A stretch of DNA of 64,000 nucleotides from a bacterium M00.F.Ca.ET.205.01.1.1 (lineage in GTDB: Bacteria; Pseudomonadota; Alphaproteobacteria; Rhizobiales; Rhizobiaceae). Shown here one piece after another: positions 26,213-34,586 of the stretch. The DNA lies in the NCBI GenBank assembly GCA_004791255.1, contig SRUQ01000001.1, forward strand, positions 682,001 through 746,000. The letters are read 5' to 3'. Each line of letters opens with the position of its first letter. The first letter of the stretch is position 1. The position numbers and the translations under genes were made by a program. Under the pieces are notes generated by a model. That model ran no database searches. It had not been told where the DNA came from and saw only the letters and a program-made list of their open reading frames with translations.

Positions 26213-26268
26213 CAATCCAGCAGTTCCAGGAAAGGTGTGCAGCGGTTTTCCGTCCGGAATTGCGAAAA
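26210..26268. repeat. R2 palindromic repeat starting at a stop codon
   Basis: Starts TAGCAATCCAGCAGTTCCAG, with a short internal duplication, and continues to GCGGTTTTCCGTCCGGAATT, GCGAAAAAC. It is the inverse of the units at 17901-17944 and 60703-60746. It begins with the stop codon of the permease and ends about 25 bases before the next gene. Confidence 0.7.
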
Positions 26269-26292
26269 ACAAAAGTCCATCACGGAGTTTCA

Positions 26293-27774
26293 ATGCGCAT
26301 CTTCACCGCTTCGCTGGCGACCGAAACCAACACCTTCTCGCCGGTACCGACCGACCGGGCCTCGTTCGAGATGGCGTTCTATGCCGGGCCGGGCAAGCAT
26401 CCGGAGACGCCGACATTGTGCTCCTCGCCGATCGTGGCGCTGCGCCGGCGCGCGGCCGCCGAGGGGTTGACCGTGATCGAGGGCACCGCCACCTGGGCGG
26501 AGCCGGGCGGCTTGGTGCAGCGGCAGACCTACGAGGCGCTGCGCGACGAGATCCTCGGCCAACTCAACGCGGCATTGCCGGTCGATGCCGTCATCCTCGG
26601 CCTGCATGGCGCCATGGTGGCGCAAGGCTATGACGATTGCGAAGGCGACCTGCTTGAGCGCGTGCGGGCAATCGCCGGGCCTGAGGTGGTGATCGCCTCG
26701 GAGTTCGATCCGCACAGCCATCTGACGCCGAAGCGCGTGGCGGCCTCAGATATCATGGCCTACTTCCTCGAATTCCCGCATACCGATTTCTACGAGCGCG
26801 GCGAGCATGTGGTCGAGCTCGGACTGGCGGCGGCGCGCGGTGAGATCAAGCCTGTCATCTCGACCTTCGACTGCCGAATGATCCAGGTGCTGCCGACCAG
26901 CCGCGAGCCGATGCGCTCCTTTGTCGACCGCATCAAGGCGCTGCACGGCAAGGACGGCGTGCTGTCGGTCTCGGTCATCCACGGCTTCATGGCCGCGGAT
27001 GTGCCCGAAATGGGCACGCGCATCCTGGTCGTCACCGACAATGACAAGGCCAAGGGCGATGCGCTGGCCGAGCGGCTGGGGCGCGAGCTCTACGGCCTGC
27101 GCGAGCAGACGGCGATGACGATGCTCTCCGCCGTCGCCGGCATCGAGCGCGCGCTGGCCGTGCGCGCCGCGCGCCAGGATAGACCGGTGGTCATCGCCGA
27201 CATCTGGGACAATCCGGGCGGCGGCGTGCCCGGCGACGGCACCTTCGTGCTACGCGAAATGCTGGCGCGCGGCATCGACCGGATCGGCGTGGCGACGATC
27301 TGGGATCCGATCGCGGTGACCTTCTGCCTGGCTGCCGGTGAGGGCGCTGTCATCGATCTGCGCTTCGGCGGCAAGGCCGGGCCGCAGGCCGGCGAGCCGA
27401 TCGACGCGCGCGTCACGGTGCTGAAAGCGGTCAGCGAGGGCTGGCAAAGCTTTGGGCCGAGCCGGGTGACGCTCGGACCGACGGCACTGGTGCGCATCGA
27501 AGGGACCGAGGTCGAAATCATCCTCAACACCAACCGCACGCAGACCTTCGAGCCCGACATTTTTTCCAACATCGGCGTCGATCCGCTGTCGAAGGACATC
27601 CTGTTGATCAAGTCGACCAACCATTTCTACGCCGGCTTCGAACCGATCGCCGCCGAGATCATCTACGTCGCGGCGCCGAGCTCGTATCCCAGCAATCCGG
27701 CGGTGACGGATTATAAGAAGCTGACACGGCCGGTGTGGCCACGGGTGCAGGATCCGTGGGGTGAAACTGGCTAA
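26293..27774 (+). CDS. M81-family metallopeptidase/hydrolase (MlrC-like)
   Basis: 493 residues from the ATG at 26293, with ACGGAG eight bases upstream. The N-terminus MRIFTASLATETNTFSPVPT is the M81 hallmark, then ILGLHGAMVAQGYDDCEGD, ASEFDPHSHLTP and the metal-region IADIWDNPGGGVPGDGT. Named after microcystinase C, most members sit in importer operons and probably open cyclic or amide-linked compounds. It ends the sugar-importer operon, so it may hydrolyse the imported molecule. True substrate unknown. Confidence 0.82.
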   Translation: MRIFTASLATETNTFSPVPTDRASFEMAFYAGPGKHPETPTLCSSPIVALRRRAAAEGLTVIEGTATWAEPGGLVQRQTYEALRDEILGQLNAALPVDAVILGLHGAMVAQGYDDCEGDLLERVRAIAGPEVVIASEFDPHSHLTPKRVAASDIMAYFLEFPHTDFYERGEHVVELGLAAARGEIKPVISTFDCRMIQVLPTSREPMRSFVDRIKALHGKDGVLSVSVIHGFMAADVPEMGTRILVVTDNDKAKGDALAERLGRELYGLREQTAMTMLSAVAGIERALAVRAARQDRPVVIADIWDNPGGGVPGDGTFVLREMLARGIDRIGVATIWDPIAVTFCLAAGEGAVIDLRFGGKAGPQAGEPIDARVTVLKAVSEGWQSFGPSRVTLGPTALVRIEGTEVEIILNTNRTQTFEPDIFSNIGVDPLSKDILLIKSTNHFYAGFEPIAAEIIYVAAPSSYPSNPAVTDYKKLTRPVWPRVQDPWGETG

Positions 27775-27798
27775 TCTCCCCCCTCGTGGGGAAGATGC

Positions 27799-27903
27799 CC
27801 GGCAGGGCAGAGGGGGCGCTGTCCCGCCGACCCGTCCTTCGTCATTCTAGGGCGAAGCAAGGAGCGAAGCGACGCGCGCAGACCCTAGAATCCATGCCAT
27901 GAC
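27799..27903. repeat. Left arm of a 105-bp inverted repeat around the GIY-YIG gene
   Basis: Runs from CCGGCAGGGCAGAG through CATTCTAGGGCGAAGCAAGG to AGAATCCATGCCATGAC. Compared base by base with the complement of 28283-28387, it shows a single difference, a C/T at about 27836. The outer third is R1-repeat sequence; the inner part is a separate block containing an internal TTCTAGGG/CCCTAGAA dyad. Confidence 0.9.
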
Positions 27904-27966
27904 ATTGGCCGCAGAATGCAACGGTCCAGAATAGCCGTTGGCGATAGCGCCAGATAAGATCGCGGC

Positions 27967-28254
27967 ATGACCGGCTACGTCTATATGACCGCAAGCCAGA
28001 AAGGCGGCACGATCTATATCGGTGTCACCAACGACCTTGCTCGTCGAATGCCGGAGCACAAGACCGGCAAAGGCTCCAGCTTCACCAGCCGTTATGGTGT
28101 GCAGCGTCTCGTCTGGTACGAGGAGTATTTCGACATCACCGACGCCATCCAGCGCGAGACGTCATTGAAGCGTTGGCCACGCCAATGGAAGATTGAACTC
28201 ATCGAGAAGACGAATCCGGAGTGGTTCGAGCTGTTTCGCGGAATTGGCTGGTGA
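27967..28254 (+). CDS. GIY-YIG nuclease domain protein inside an inverted-repeat cassette
   Basis: 95 residues, a single minimal GIY-YIG domain. The first motif is YVY (residues 4-6), the second YIG (17-19). The catalytic arginine is in NDLARR and the metal-binding glutamate in AIQRETSLKRW (near 64), so the active site looks intact. Family relatives include UvrC, homing nucleases and the UPF0213/YhbQ group. Here the gene stands alone between 105-bp arms in opposite orientation, a layout more like a small mobile unit than a repair gene. No transposase is seen. Confidence 0.85.
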   Translation: MTGYVYMTASQKGGTIYIGVTNDLARRMPEHKTGKGSSFTSRYGVQRLVWYEEYFDITDAIQRETSLKRWPRQWKIELIEKTNPEWFELFRGIGW

Positions 28255-28282
28255 CCATTCTGCACCGCCGCGGCTCTCAACC

Positions 28283-28387
28283 GTCATGGCATGGATTCTA
28301 GGGTCTGCGCGCGTCGCTTCGCTCCTTGCTTCGCCCTAGAATGACGAAGAACGGGTCGGCGGGACAGCGCCCCCTCTGCCCTGCCGG
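28283..28387. repeat. Right arm of the 105-bp inverted repeat around the GIY-YIG gene
   Basis: Starts GTCATGGCATGGATTCTAGG 28 bases after the GIY-YIG stop and ends CCCTCTGCCCTGCCGG. It is the mirror of 27799-27903 with one mismatch. R1-type sequence continues outward to about 28470 (GACCACGCCTCATCC, then AAGGGGGGAGATC), resembling the element at 34589-34759. Confidence 0.9.
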
Positions 28388-28474
28388 CCGTTCGTCGTTC
28401 GGAAAGCCAAGCAGTTGGCTTCCGCTCGCTGCGCGGACCACGCCTCATCCCCTACAAGGGGGGAGATCAGCTAC

Positions 28475-30529
28475 TCACACCAATCCTCTCTTCACCATCA
28501 TCGCGTCTGCCGACGGCATCTTGCCGCGGAACGCCGTGTACAGCTCTTCCGGGTCCTTCGAGCCGCCGGCGGCGTAGATGTTCTTGAGCAACCGCTCGGC
28601 CAGTGCGGGGTTGAAGGGGTCGCCGGTGTCCTCGAAGGCAGCGAAGGCGTCGGCGTCCAGCACCTCCGACCACATGTAGGAATAGTAGCCGGCCGAATAG
28701 CCTTCGCCTGAGAAGACGTGGCCGAAATGCGGGGTGCGGTGGCGCATCGCGATGGTGTCGGGCATATCAAGCGTCGCCAGCGTTTCGGCTTCGAAACGAA
28801 GTGGTGCTTCCGGCGCATCCGGGCGCGCGTGATAGGCCATGTCGATCAGCGCCGAAGCGGTGAATTCGACCGTGGCGAAGCCGGCGCCAAAGGTGCGGGC
28901 GGCCAGCATCTTGTCGAGCAGTGCCTTGGGCATCGGCTTGCCGGTCGTCACATGCAGCGCATGCTTTTCCAACACCGCCGGCACGGTCAGCCAGTGCTCG
29001 TAGAGCTGCGAGGGCAGTTCGACGAAATCGCGGCTGACCGAGGTGCCGGAGACCGACGGCCAGGTGACGTCGGTCAGCATGCCGTGCAGCGCGTGGCCGA
29101 ATTCGTGGAACAGCGTTTTTGCTTCATCGACAGAGAGCAGCGCTGCCTCGCCGGCCGGCGGCTTGGCGAAGTTCATGATGTTGTAGATCACCGGCTTCGA
29201 GCCGTGGCCGAGCCTGTAGCCTGATTTCAGAGCGCTCATCCAGGCGCCCGAGCGCTTCGACGGCCGGGCGAAATAATCGGCCAGGAACAGGCCGCGCTCG
29301 CTGCCGTCGGCATTCCTGACCACGAAAACCCGTGCATCGGGGTGCCAGGCGGCAATGCCCTTCTCCTCCTCGAAGGTGATGCCGAACAGTTTGGTGGCGA
29401 CGTCGAAGCAGGCCTCGATGACGCGATCGAGCTGCAGATAGGGTTTCAGTTCGGCCTCGTCGAAGGCGAATTTTTCGGCGCGCAGCTTCTCCTGGTAGAA
29501 GCGCCAGTCCCAGGCGGCGAATTTCTCGTTGCTGCCGGCTTCAGCCGCCAGCCGTTCCAAATCCTTCTGGTCAGCGGCGGCCTTTTCCAGCGCCTTTTCC
29601 CAGACCGGATCGAGCAGCGCATGCACGGCCTTCGGCGTCTTGGCCATGGTGTCGTCGAGCTTCAGCGCGGCGAAGGAGGCGTAGCCGAGCAGTTTTGCCT
29701 TTTCGGCGCGCAGCCTGAGCGTGTCGGCCACAACGGCGGTGTTGTCGGTGGCGCCGCCATTCTGGCCACGCATGGTGAAGGCGCGGAACGCAATCTCGCG
29801 CAGGTCGCGGCGTTCCGAGAACGTCGAGAACGGCTCGTAGATCGAGCGCGACAGGGTGACGGCATAGCGGCCCTTCTGGCCACGCATCTCGGCGGCCTCG
29901 GCCATGGCGCTCTTCAGGAAATCGGGCAGGCCGGCAAGGTCGGCCTCGTCGAGAAACAGCGCCCAGTCGCGCTCGTCGGCCAGCACGTTCTGGCCGAAAC
30001 TGGTGCCGAGCGAGGACAGTTCCTCGCTGATGCCGGCCAGCCGCTTCTTGCCGTCGGCATCGAGCTTTGCGCCGGAGCGGACGAAGCCCTTCCAGGTCTT
30101 TTCCAGCACCCGCAGCGTCTCGGCGTCGAGCTTCAGAGAGTCCCTGCGCTGGTAGAGATCGTCGATGCGGGCAAACAGTTTTTCGTTCATCGAGATCGCC
30201 GAGAAATGCCGCGACATTCTTGGCGAGATGTCGCGCTCCAGCGCCTGGATCGTGTCGTTGGTGTGGGCGCCGGCCCGGCACCAGAAGATCGACGAGACAT
30301 GATCGAGCGCCTCGCCGGCAAGCTCCAGCGCGGCAAGCGTGTTCTCGATGGTCGGCGCGTCCTTGTTGCCGGCGATTGCGTCGATCTCGGCCGCATGCGC
30401 CTTCAAGGCCGCGTCGAAAACCGGGGAAAAATCATCGTCGCCGATATGGGCAAAATCGGGCAGGCCGAGCGGCCCTTGCCACGCGGTCAGCGGATGGGCG
30501 ACAAGATCGACGGCTTTCGTGACGGGCAT
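28475..30529 (-). CDS. M3-family metallopeptidase (oligopeptidase A / dipeptidyl carboxypeptidase type)
   Basis: 684 residues, standard for this family. The zinc site is LFHEFGHALHGMLTD near residues 474-478, with a downstream glutamate region and a typical ending (GEGYSAGYYSYMWSEVLDAD). Cytoplasmic, no signal peptide. M3 enzymes cut short peptides produced by other proteases or imported from outside. Neither neighbour appears linked: an R1 repeat lies downstream and the next minus-strand gene upstream is about 95 bases away. Confidence 0.92.
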   Translation of the reverse strand: MPVTKAVDLVAHPLTAWQGPLGLPDFAHIGDDDFSPVFDAALKAHAAEIDAIAGNKDAPTIENTLAALELAGEALDHVSSIFWCRAGAHTNDTIQALERDISPRMSRHFSAISMNEKLFARIDDLYQRRDSLKLDAETLRVLEKTWKGFVRSGAKLDADGKKRLAGISEELSSLGTSFGQNVLADERDWALFLDEADLAGLPDFLKSAMAEAAEMRGQKGRYAVTLSRSIYEPFSTFSERRDLREIAFRAFTMRGQNGGATDNTAVVADTLRLRAEKAKLLGYASFAALKLDDTMAKTPKAVHALLDPVWEKALEKAAADQKDLERLAAEAGSNEKFAAWDWRFYQEKLRAEKFAFDEAELKPYLQLDRVIEACFDVATKLFGITFEEEKGIAAWHPDARVFVVRNADGSERGLFLADYFARPSKRSGAWMSALKSGYRLGHGSKPVIYNIMNFAKPPAGEAALLSVDEAKTLFHEFGHALHGMLTDVTWPSVSGTSVSRDFVELPSQLYEHWLTVPAVLEKHALHVTTGKPMPKALLDKMLAARTFGAGFATVEFTASALIDMAYHARPDAPEAPLRFEAETLATLDMPDTIAMRHRTPHFGHVFSGEGYSAGYYSYMWSEVLDADAFAAFEDTGDPFNPALAERLLKNIYAAGGSKDPEELYTAFRGKMPSADAMMVKRGLV

Positions 30530-30624
30530 GGGCTATCTCTGGGCTGTTGGGATCGGGATATGCTGGAAGGATGCGACAGCAGCGATGTAGGGCGCCGCTC
30601 TGTCGCGCGCAACGGCGCGCCGGA

Positions 30625-31038
30625 TCAATAGGCCTCGCAGCTTTGCGCGAGCGCCTTCTGCGTACTCGCCGTGATGCGGTTGCCTGATATGGCGAAGGTC
30701 TCGTGCATCAGCATGTCGTTGTCGGGGAAGTCGTAGCAGGCGATCACCGAGGTAGTGCCGGCCTCGCTGTTCTCGATCCGGTGCCGTATCGTCGCACCGG
30801 CCACCGCGCCCTGCCATTCGTCGATCGCGGCGATGAACTCCTGCTTGCCCTGGATGATGCCGATGTCGTCGAGCTTGATACGGACATCGTCGGCGAGCAG
30901 GTCCGACAGTTCGGCACGGTCGGCGACCAGCAGCGCCGAATACCAGCGGTCGATGATGGCGCCATCGTCGGCACGGGCGGTGAGGCTGGACAGAAGCAGC
31001 AGCACGGCCGCCGCGAGAAAGAGTGGTCGGCGGTTCAT
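30625..31038 (-). CDS. Secreted NTF2/SnoaL-like small protein
   Basis: 137 residues from the ATG at 31038; a start further upstream would overlap the carbonic anhydrase gene. A signal peptide (LFLAAAVLLLLSSLTARA) is followed by a cone-shaped NTF2-like domain: IIDRWYSALLVADRAELSDL, then VRIKLDDIGIIQGKQEFIAA. Proteins of this fold are binding domains or small enzymes, so function cannot be fixed. It begins 20 bases after the carbonic anhydrase stop and is probably co-transcribed. Confidence 0.7.
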   Translation of the reverse strand: MNRRPLFLAAAVLLLLSSLTARADDGAIIDRWYSALLVADRAELSDLLADDVRIKLDDIGIIQGKQEFIAAIDEWQGAVAGATIRHRIENSEAGTTSVIACYDFPDNDMLMHETFAISGNRITASTQKALAQSCEAY

Positions 31039-31058
31039 GGCTCGCTGCACCGGTCCGC

Positions 31059-31703
31059 TCATCCCAGCTGCGGTCGTTCGAAGTCGCCGGTCTCCTTGTT
31101 CATGACCCAAAGCTCGCCGCTCGAAATGTCGAACCAGGCGCCGTGCAGCGACAGCCGGCCCTTGCCCTCCAGGATGGAAACGCAGGGGAAGGTCCTCAGG
31201 TTGGCGATGGAGTAGCGGATCGAGATGCGCTCAAGTGCTGTCTGGCGCTCCGTCGCCGTCATGAAGGTGCTGGACGACACGGTCTCGGCGGCCGGCGCGA
31301 TCAGGCTCATCCACTTGCCGATGAAATCGCCCGGCGACAGCGGCGTCGCCGTAGGGTCGAGCGCGGCGCGGATGCCGCCGCAGCGGCCGTGGCCCATGAC
31401 GACGATGTTCTTGACCTTAAGGCTCTGCACCGCGAATTCGAGCGCCGCCGAGGTCGAATGGAATTCACCGTCCGGCGCGTAAGGCGGCACCAGATTGCCG
31501 ACATTGCGCAGCACGAACAGTTCGCCTGGCCCGGCGTCGAAGATCGCCTCAGGGGCCGCGCGGGAATCGCAACAGGCAACGATCATCGTTTCCGGGGACT
31601 GTCCCTCGCGGGCGAGTTCGCGATAGCGCCCGCTCTCGGTAAGATAGCGGCCGCTCATGAAGTTGCGATAGCCGGCGAGGAGATGTTCGGGAAGGTGGGG
31701 CAT
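31059..31703 (-). CDS. Beta-class carbonic anhydrase
   Basis: 214 residues. Zinc ligands and the catalytic dyad are visible: ACCDSRA near residue 44 (Cys-x-Asp-x-Arg) and VMGHGRCGG near residue 107 (His-x-x-Cys). It interconverts CO2 and bicarbonate in the cytoplasm, supplying bicarbonate to carboxylases. No membrane sulfate-transporter domain is attached. A secreted NTF2-like gene follows. Confidence 0.93.
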   Translation of the reverse strand: MPHLPEHLLAGYRNFMSGRYLTESGRYRELAREGQSPETMIVACCDSRAAPEAIFDAGPGELFVLRNVGNLVPPYAPDGEFHSTSAALEFAVQSLKVKNIVVMGHGRCGGIRAALDPTATPLSPGDFIGKWMSLIAPAAETVSSSTFMTATERQTALERISIRYSIANLRTFPCVSILEGKGRLSLHGAWFDISSGELWVMNKETGDFERPQLG

Positions 31704-31839
31704 GGGCGGCTAAAGCCTTTCCGGGTTGGAGGCGGCAGCTCGTTGCGGTCGAGAAAAGCCCTCTAACGGCAAAAGCCCGTCGCGAGCAATGCAGAATTGC
31801 AGGAGCCGCTGCAATTGCCATGCGGCAAATGCTGGTCCA

Positions 31840-32610
31840 TCACGCCCAGATGGCGACGGGGATGCCGAAACGGTCGGTCACCGGTGGGTCGGGAAACGGC
31901 CTTGCCTCGCCGCCGGCGATGCGGTCGGCAATCAGCATCATCGCGGCGGCGTCGAGGAAATCATCTGATGCCGCACCCTTCGGCGCCGCTTGGTCGAGAA
32001 AGGCCTTCTCAAAGCCATGCCGGCAGAGCAGCGCCTTGCGTTCCTCCATTCCAGCGGGATTGACCGCGCCCTTGATCTTCTTCGGCAGCGACATGGCCTG
32101 ACCGCCGTTCAGCCGGCAGAAGGCGACCTCCGGATGCGATTCGAAGAGGCGGCCGCGCAATTCCGGTCGCGCAATCAGCAATGTGTCGATCTCACGGATC
32201 TTGGAAAAAATGCCGAATGCCTGGATCGAAACGCCGCGCGGCGGATCGGATGTCGACCTGGCCAATTCGCTTGCCCTGCGATGCGCGTCGTACCAGGCTT
32301 CGACATTGGTGAAATCGCTGGTGTCGGCATAGAGCGCGGCCCGCGAAGGGATCGAAAAGACGCTCGACTGGCGTGCGCCGAGCAGCGGCCGCACCAGCGC
32401 TTCCGGCCCGCGCCCGCCCTTGGCCGAAAAGTCCGGCAGGCCGATCGGCATGTCGACGGCGATGATGGCGTCGACGGGCAGTGCCGCAAGCAGCGCCGCG
32501 AAGCTGGGGAACACCTCGACCGAAGGCGCCTTGTCGGGGTCGCGCCGCACGGCGATCCAGCCGGCCTTGCAGCCGTCGGCGCCGGCCAGCACCACCTTGG
32601 GCGGTGTCAC
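31840..32610 (-). CDS. DUF429 protein
   Basis: 256 residues from a GTG at 32610 that overlaps the pdxY stop by four bases (GTGA). The N-terminal GADGCKAGWIAVRRD and IIAVDMPIGLPD are the DUF429 core: acidic residues in an RNase H-like arrangement; then ESHPEVAFCRLNGGQ. Function unestablished; a nuclease or phosphotransfer role has been proposed for the fold. Tight coupling to pyridoxal kinase suggests shared regulation, though not necessarily shared function. Confidence 0.82.
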   Translation of the reverse strand: MTPPKVVLAGADGCKAGWIAVRRDPDKAPSVEVFPSFAALLAALPVDAIIAVDMPIGLPDFSAKGGRGPEALVRPLLGARQSSVFSIPSRAALYADTSDFTNVEAWYDAHRRASELARSTSDPPRGVSIQAFGIFSKIREIDTLLIARPELRGRLFESHPEVAFCRLNGGQAMSLPKKIKGAVNPAGMEERKALLCRHGFEKAFLDQAAPKGAASDDFLDAAAMMLIADRIAGGEARPFPDPPVTDRFGIPVAIWA

Positions 32611-33491
32611 GCCCGGCGGTCCCGCCCTGGATGGGTGAGGTGGCGCAGCTGCACCATCGCCATCGGATGCGACAGGCTCTGCGCATCGGTTTCGAGCTGC
32701 AGTTCGTCGCCGCCGCGTTTTGCCGTGCGCGCCAGGATTTCATAGACCGCCGCGGTGGTCGACTGCAGCGCCTTGATCGCCGGCTGGCCGGACAGGATGC
32801 GCGCCAGGTAGACGGCGGCGGTCAGGTCGCCCAGCCCGTTCGGCGGCTTGTCGATGAGGCGATGTTCCGCCAGCAGCGCCTGGGTGCCGTCGAGCAGAAG
32901 ATTGCCGGTGCCGCCTGAAATCATCGATGGTGCGGAGGTAACCAGCATGGTCGATGGTCCGGCGTGGAGGGCGGCCGAGATCACCGACTTGATATCCGGG
33001 AGCGGCGCGCCGGCCATCCACTCCAGCTCGTAGCGGTTGGGGGTGGCGATGTCGGCGATCGGCATCAGCCGGTCGCGCATGGCGGCGGCGGTCGGCTCCG
33101 GCACGTAGAGCCCGCCGGAATCGCCCATCACCGGATCGCAGATATAGACGGCCTTGGCATTCCTCGCCTTGACCGTCGCGACCAGCGAGGCGACGGCCTC
33201 GGCCTGGCCGGCTTCGCCGAGATAGCCCGACAGCACGGCGCCGACCTCGCCCAGCCAGGGCGCCCGTTCGAGATCGGCCATCAGCGCCTTGAACTGGTCG
33301 AGCGGCGGCACGATGCGGGTCGCGCGGCCATGGCCGGGATGCCAGGGCAGGATGATGGTCGGCACCGCCCAGACCGGGAAGCCCAGCGTCTCCAGCGCGA
33401 ACACGGCGGCGCGATTGCCGACCGAGCCGCGCGCGACATGACTGGAAATGACGATGACCGCTCGCGGCGCGTCGGCTTGTTCGGCGCTCAT
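32607..33491 (-). CDS. pdxY: Pyridoxal kinase
   Basis: 294 residues of the ribokinase-like PdxK/PdxY fold. The N-terminus carries VIVISSHVARGSVGNRAAVF, with the usual S-x-V-x-x-G-x-V-G pattern, then DPVMGDSGGLYVPE and the catalytic PPNGLGDLTAAVYLA, where the aspartate acts as base. It phosphorylates pyridoxal in vitamin B6 salvage. A DUF429 gene overlaps its end and a small membrane-protein gene ends just upstream. Confidence 0.88.
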   Translation of the reverse strand: MSAEQADAPRAVIVISSHVARGSVGNRAAVFALETLGFPVWAVPTIILPWHPGHGRATRIVPPLDQFKALMADLERAPWLGEVGAVLSGYLGEAGQAEAVASLVATVKARNAKAVYICDPVMGDSGGLYVPEPTAAAMRDRLMPIADIATPNRYELEWMAGAPLPDIKSVISAALHAGPSTMLVTSAPSMISGGTGNLLLDGTQALLAEHRLIDKPPNGLGDLTAAVYLARILSGQPAIKALQSTTAAVYEILARTAKRGGDELQLETDAQSLSHPMAMVQLRHLTHPGRDRRA

Positions 33492-33503
33492 AATTGCTGA
33501 TTC

Positions 33504-33755
33504 CTAACTGCCCTGGATGAGGAAAAGCACGAGCCAGACCATCAGGCCCAGCGCCACAAGCAGGCCGAGTATCCTGCCAATGCGCGTGCCCCAGACCTCG
33601 ATCGGGTCGGCGCGGTCGGCATCGGCCGCGGCGACATGGTCGCGCACGCCCTTGGCGGTCCGCGCCACCAGCGAGGTGCCGGCCGGGTCGGTCTCGCGCG
33701 CGACGCGCTCGAGGATACGGCGCGATTCGCTGTCGCTGTTCTGGCGTTGCGCCAT
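33504..33755 (-). CDS. Small single-span membrane protein
   Basis: 83 residues from the ATG at 33755. A polar, charged N-terminal 55 residues (NSDSESRRILERVARETDPA) precede one C-terminal membrane span (ILGLLVALGLMVWLVLFLIQ). It looks like a tail-anchored protein whose soluble part is cytoplasmic. I do not recognise a named family. It ends 12 bases before the pdxY start and may be its operon leader. Confidence 0.65.
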   Translation of the reverse strand: MAQRQNSDSESRRILERVARETDPAGTSLVARTAKGVRDHVAAADADRADPIEVWGTRIGRILGLLVALGLMVWLVLFLIQGS

Positions 33756-33916
33756 GATGATGTCCCGTTTCTGGTCAGACCTTACCGCGTTCGCACAGCC
33801 AATCACAGGGCCTTGCGGGCGCGGCGGGTTCAGGCACACGGTTGCCGGCGAGGCCGTTTTCTTGCGCGCCGATTGTGGTAATGCTTCGCATGCAACTTCT
33901 ATCGAGGGAACCGATC

Positions 33917-34555
33917 ATGCTTGCCCAGCGCCTTGCCTCACCATCCGTGTTCCGCACGCTGCCCGTCTTCCTGATGATGGCCATCCTGCTGCCGCTGCTT
34001 TCCGGCTGCGGTTACAACACCATCCCGACGGCGGAGGAAAATGCCAAGGCGGCTTGGAGCGAGGTGCTGAACCAGTATCAGCGCCGCACCGACCTCATCC
34101 CCAACCTGGTCGAGACGGTCAAGGGCTATGCTTCGCACGAAAAGGACACGCTCGAGGCGGTGGTCGCGGCGCGTGCCAAGGCAACGCAGATCACGGTGAC
34201 GCCGGAAACGCTGAAAGATCCCGAAGCGCTCAAGAAGTTCCAGGATGCCCAGGCAGGGCTGACCAGCGCGCTGTCGCGGCTGATCGCCGTGTCGGAGGCC
34301 TATCCAGACCTCAAGGCCAATCAGAATTTCCTGGCGCTGCAAGCGCAGCTCGAGGGCACGGAGAACCGCATCGCGGTGTCGCGGCGCGACTACATCCAGG
34401 CGGTCAAGGACTACAATCTGACGCTGAAGACCTTCCCCTCGGTGCTGTGGGCGACCTTCTGGTTCCGCAGCAACGAGCCGTTTGCCAATTTCACCATCGA
34501 AGAAGACAAGATGCAGCCGCCGAAGGTCGATTTCGGGACGAAGCAGGGCGGCTGA
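33917..34555 (+). CDS. lemA: LemA-family lipoprotein
   Basis: 212 residues from the ATG at 33917, preceded by GAGGGA. The N-terminus is a lipoprotein signal with lipobox LLSGC (cysteine at residue 31). The body is the LemA helical domain: AKAAWSEVLNQYQRRTDLIP, then NLVETVKGYASHE and a C-terminal LWATFWFRSNEPFANF. LemA proteins are membrane-anchored, of unclear biochemical role. They are very often followed by TPM-domain proteins, as here with three. Confidence 0.9.
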   Translation: MLAQRLASPSVFRTLPVFLMMAILLPLLSGCGYNTIPTAEENAKAAWSEVLNQYQRRTDLIPNLVETVKGYASHEKDTLEAVVAARAKATQITVTPETLKDPEALKKFQDAQAGLTSALSRLIAVSEAYPDLKANQNFLALQAQLEGTENRIAVSRRDYIQAVKDYNLTLKTFPSVLWATFWFRSNEPFANFTIEEDKMQPPKVDFGTKQGG

Positions 34556-34586
34556 GCGGGCCATTGTTTCGCTGGGTCTGAAAGCA

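Noticed and set aside
28326..28711. Short plus-strand frames beside the GIY-YIG cassette
   Set aside because: They are translations of the right repeat arm and the antisense of the M3 peptidase end.
29342..30631. A 429-codon plus-strand frame
   Set aside because: Antisense to the M3 peptidase gene, which has its zinc motif and full family length.
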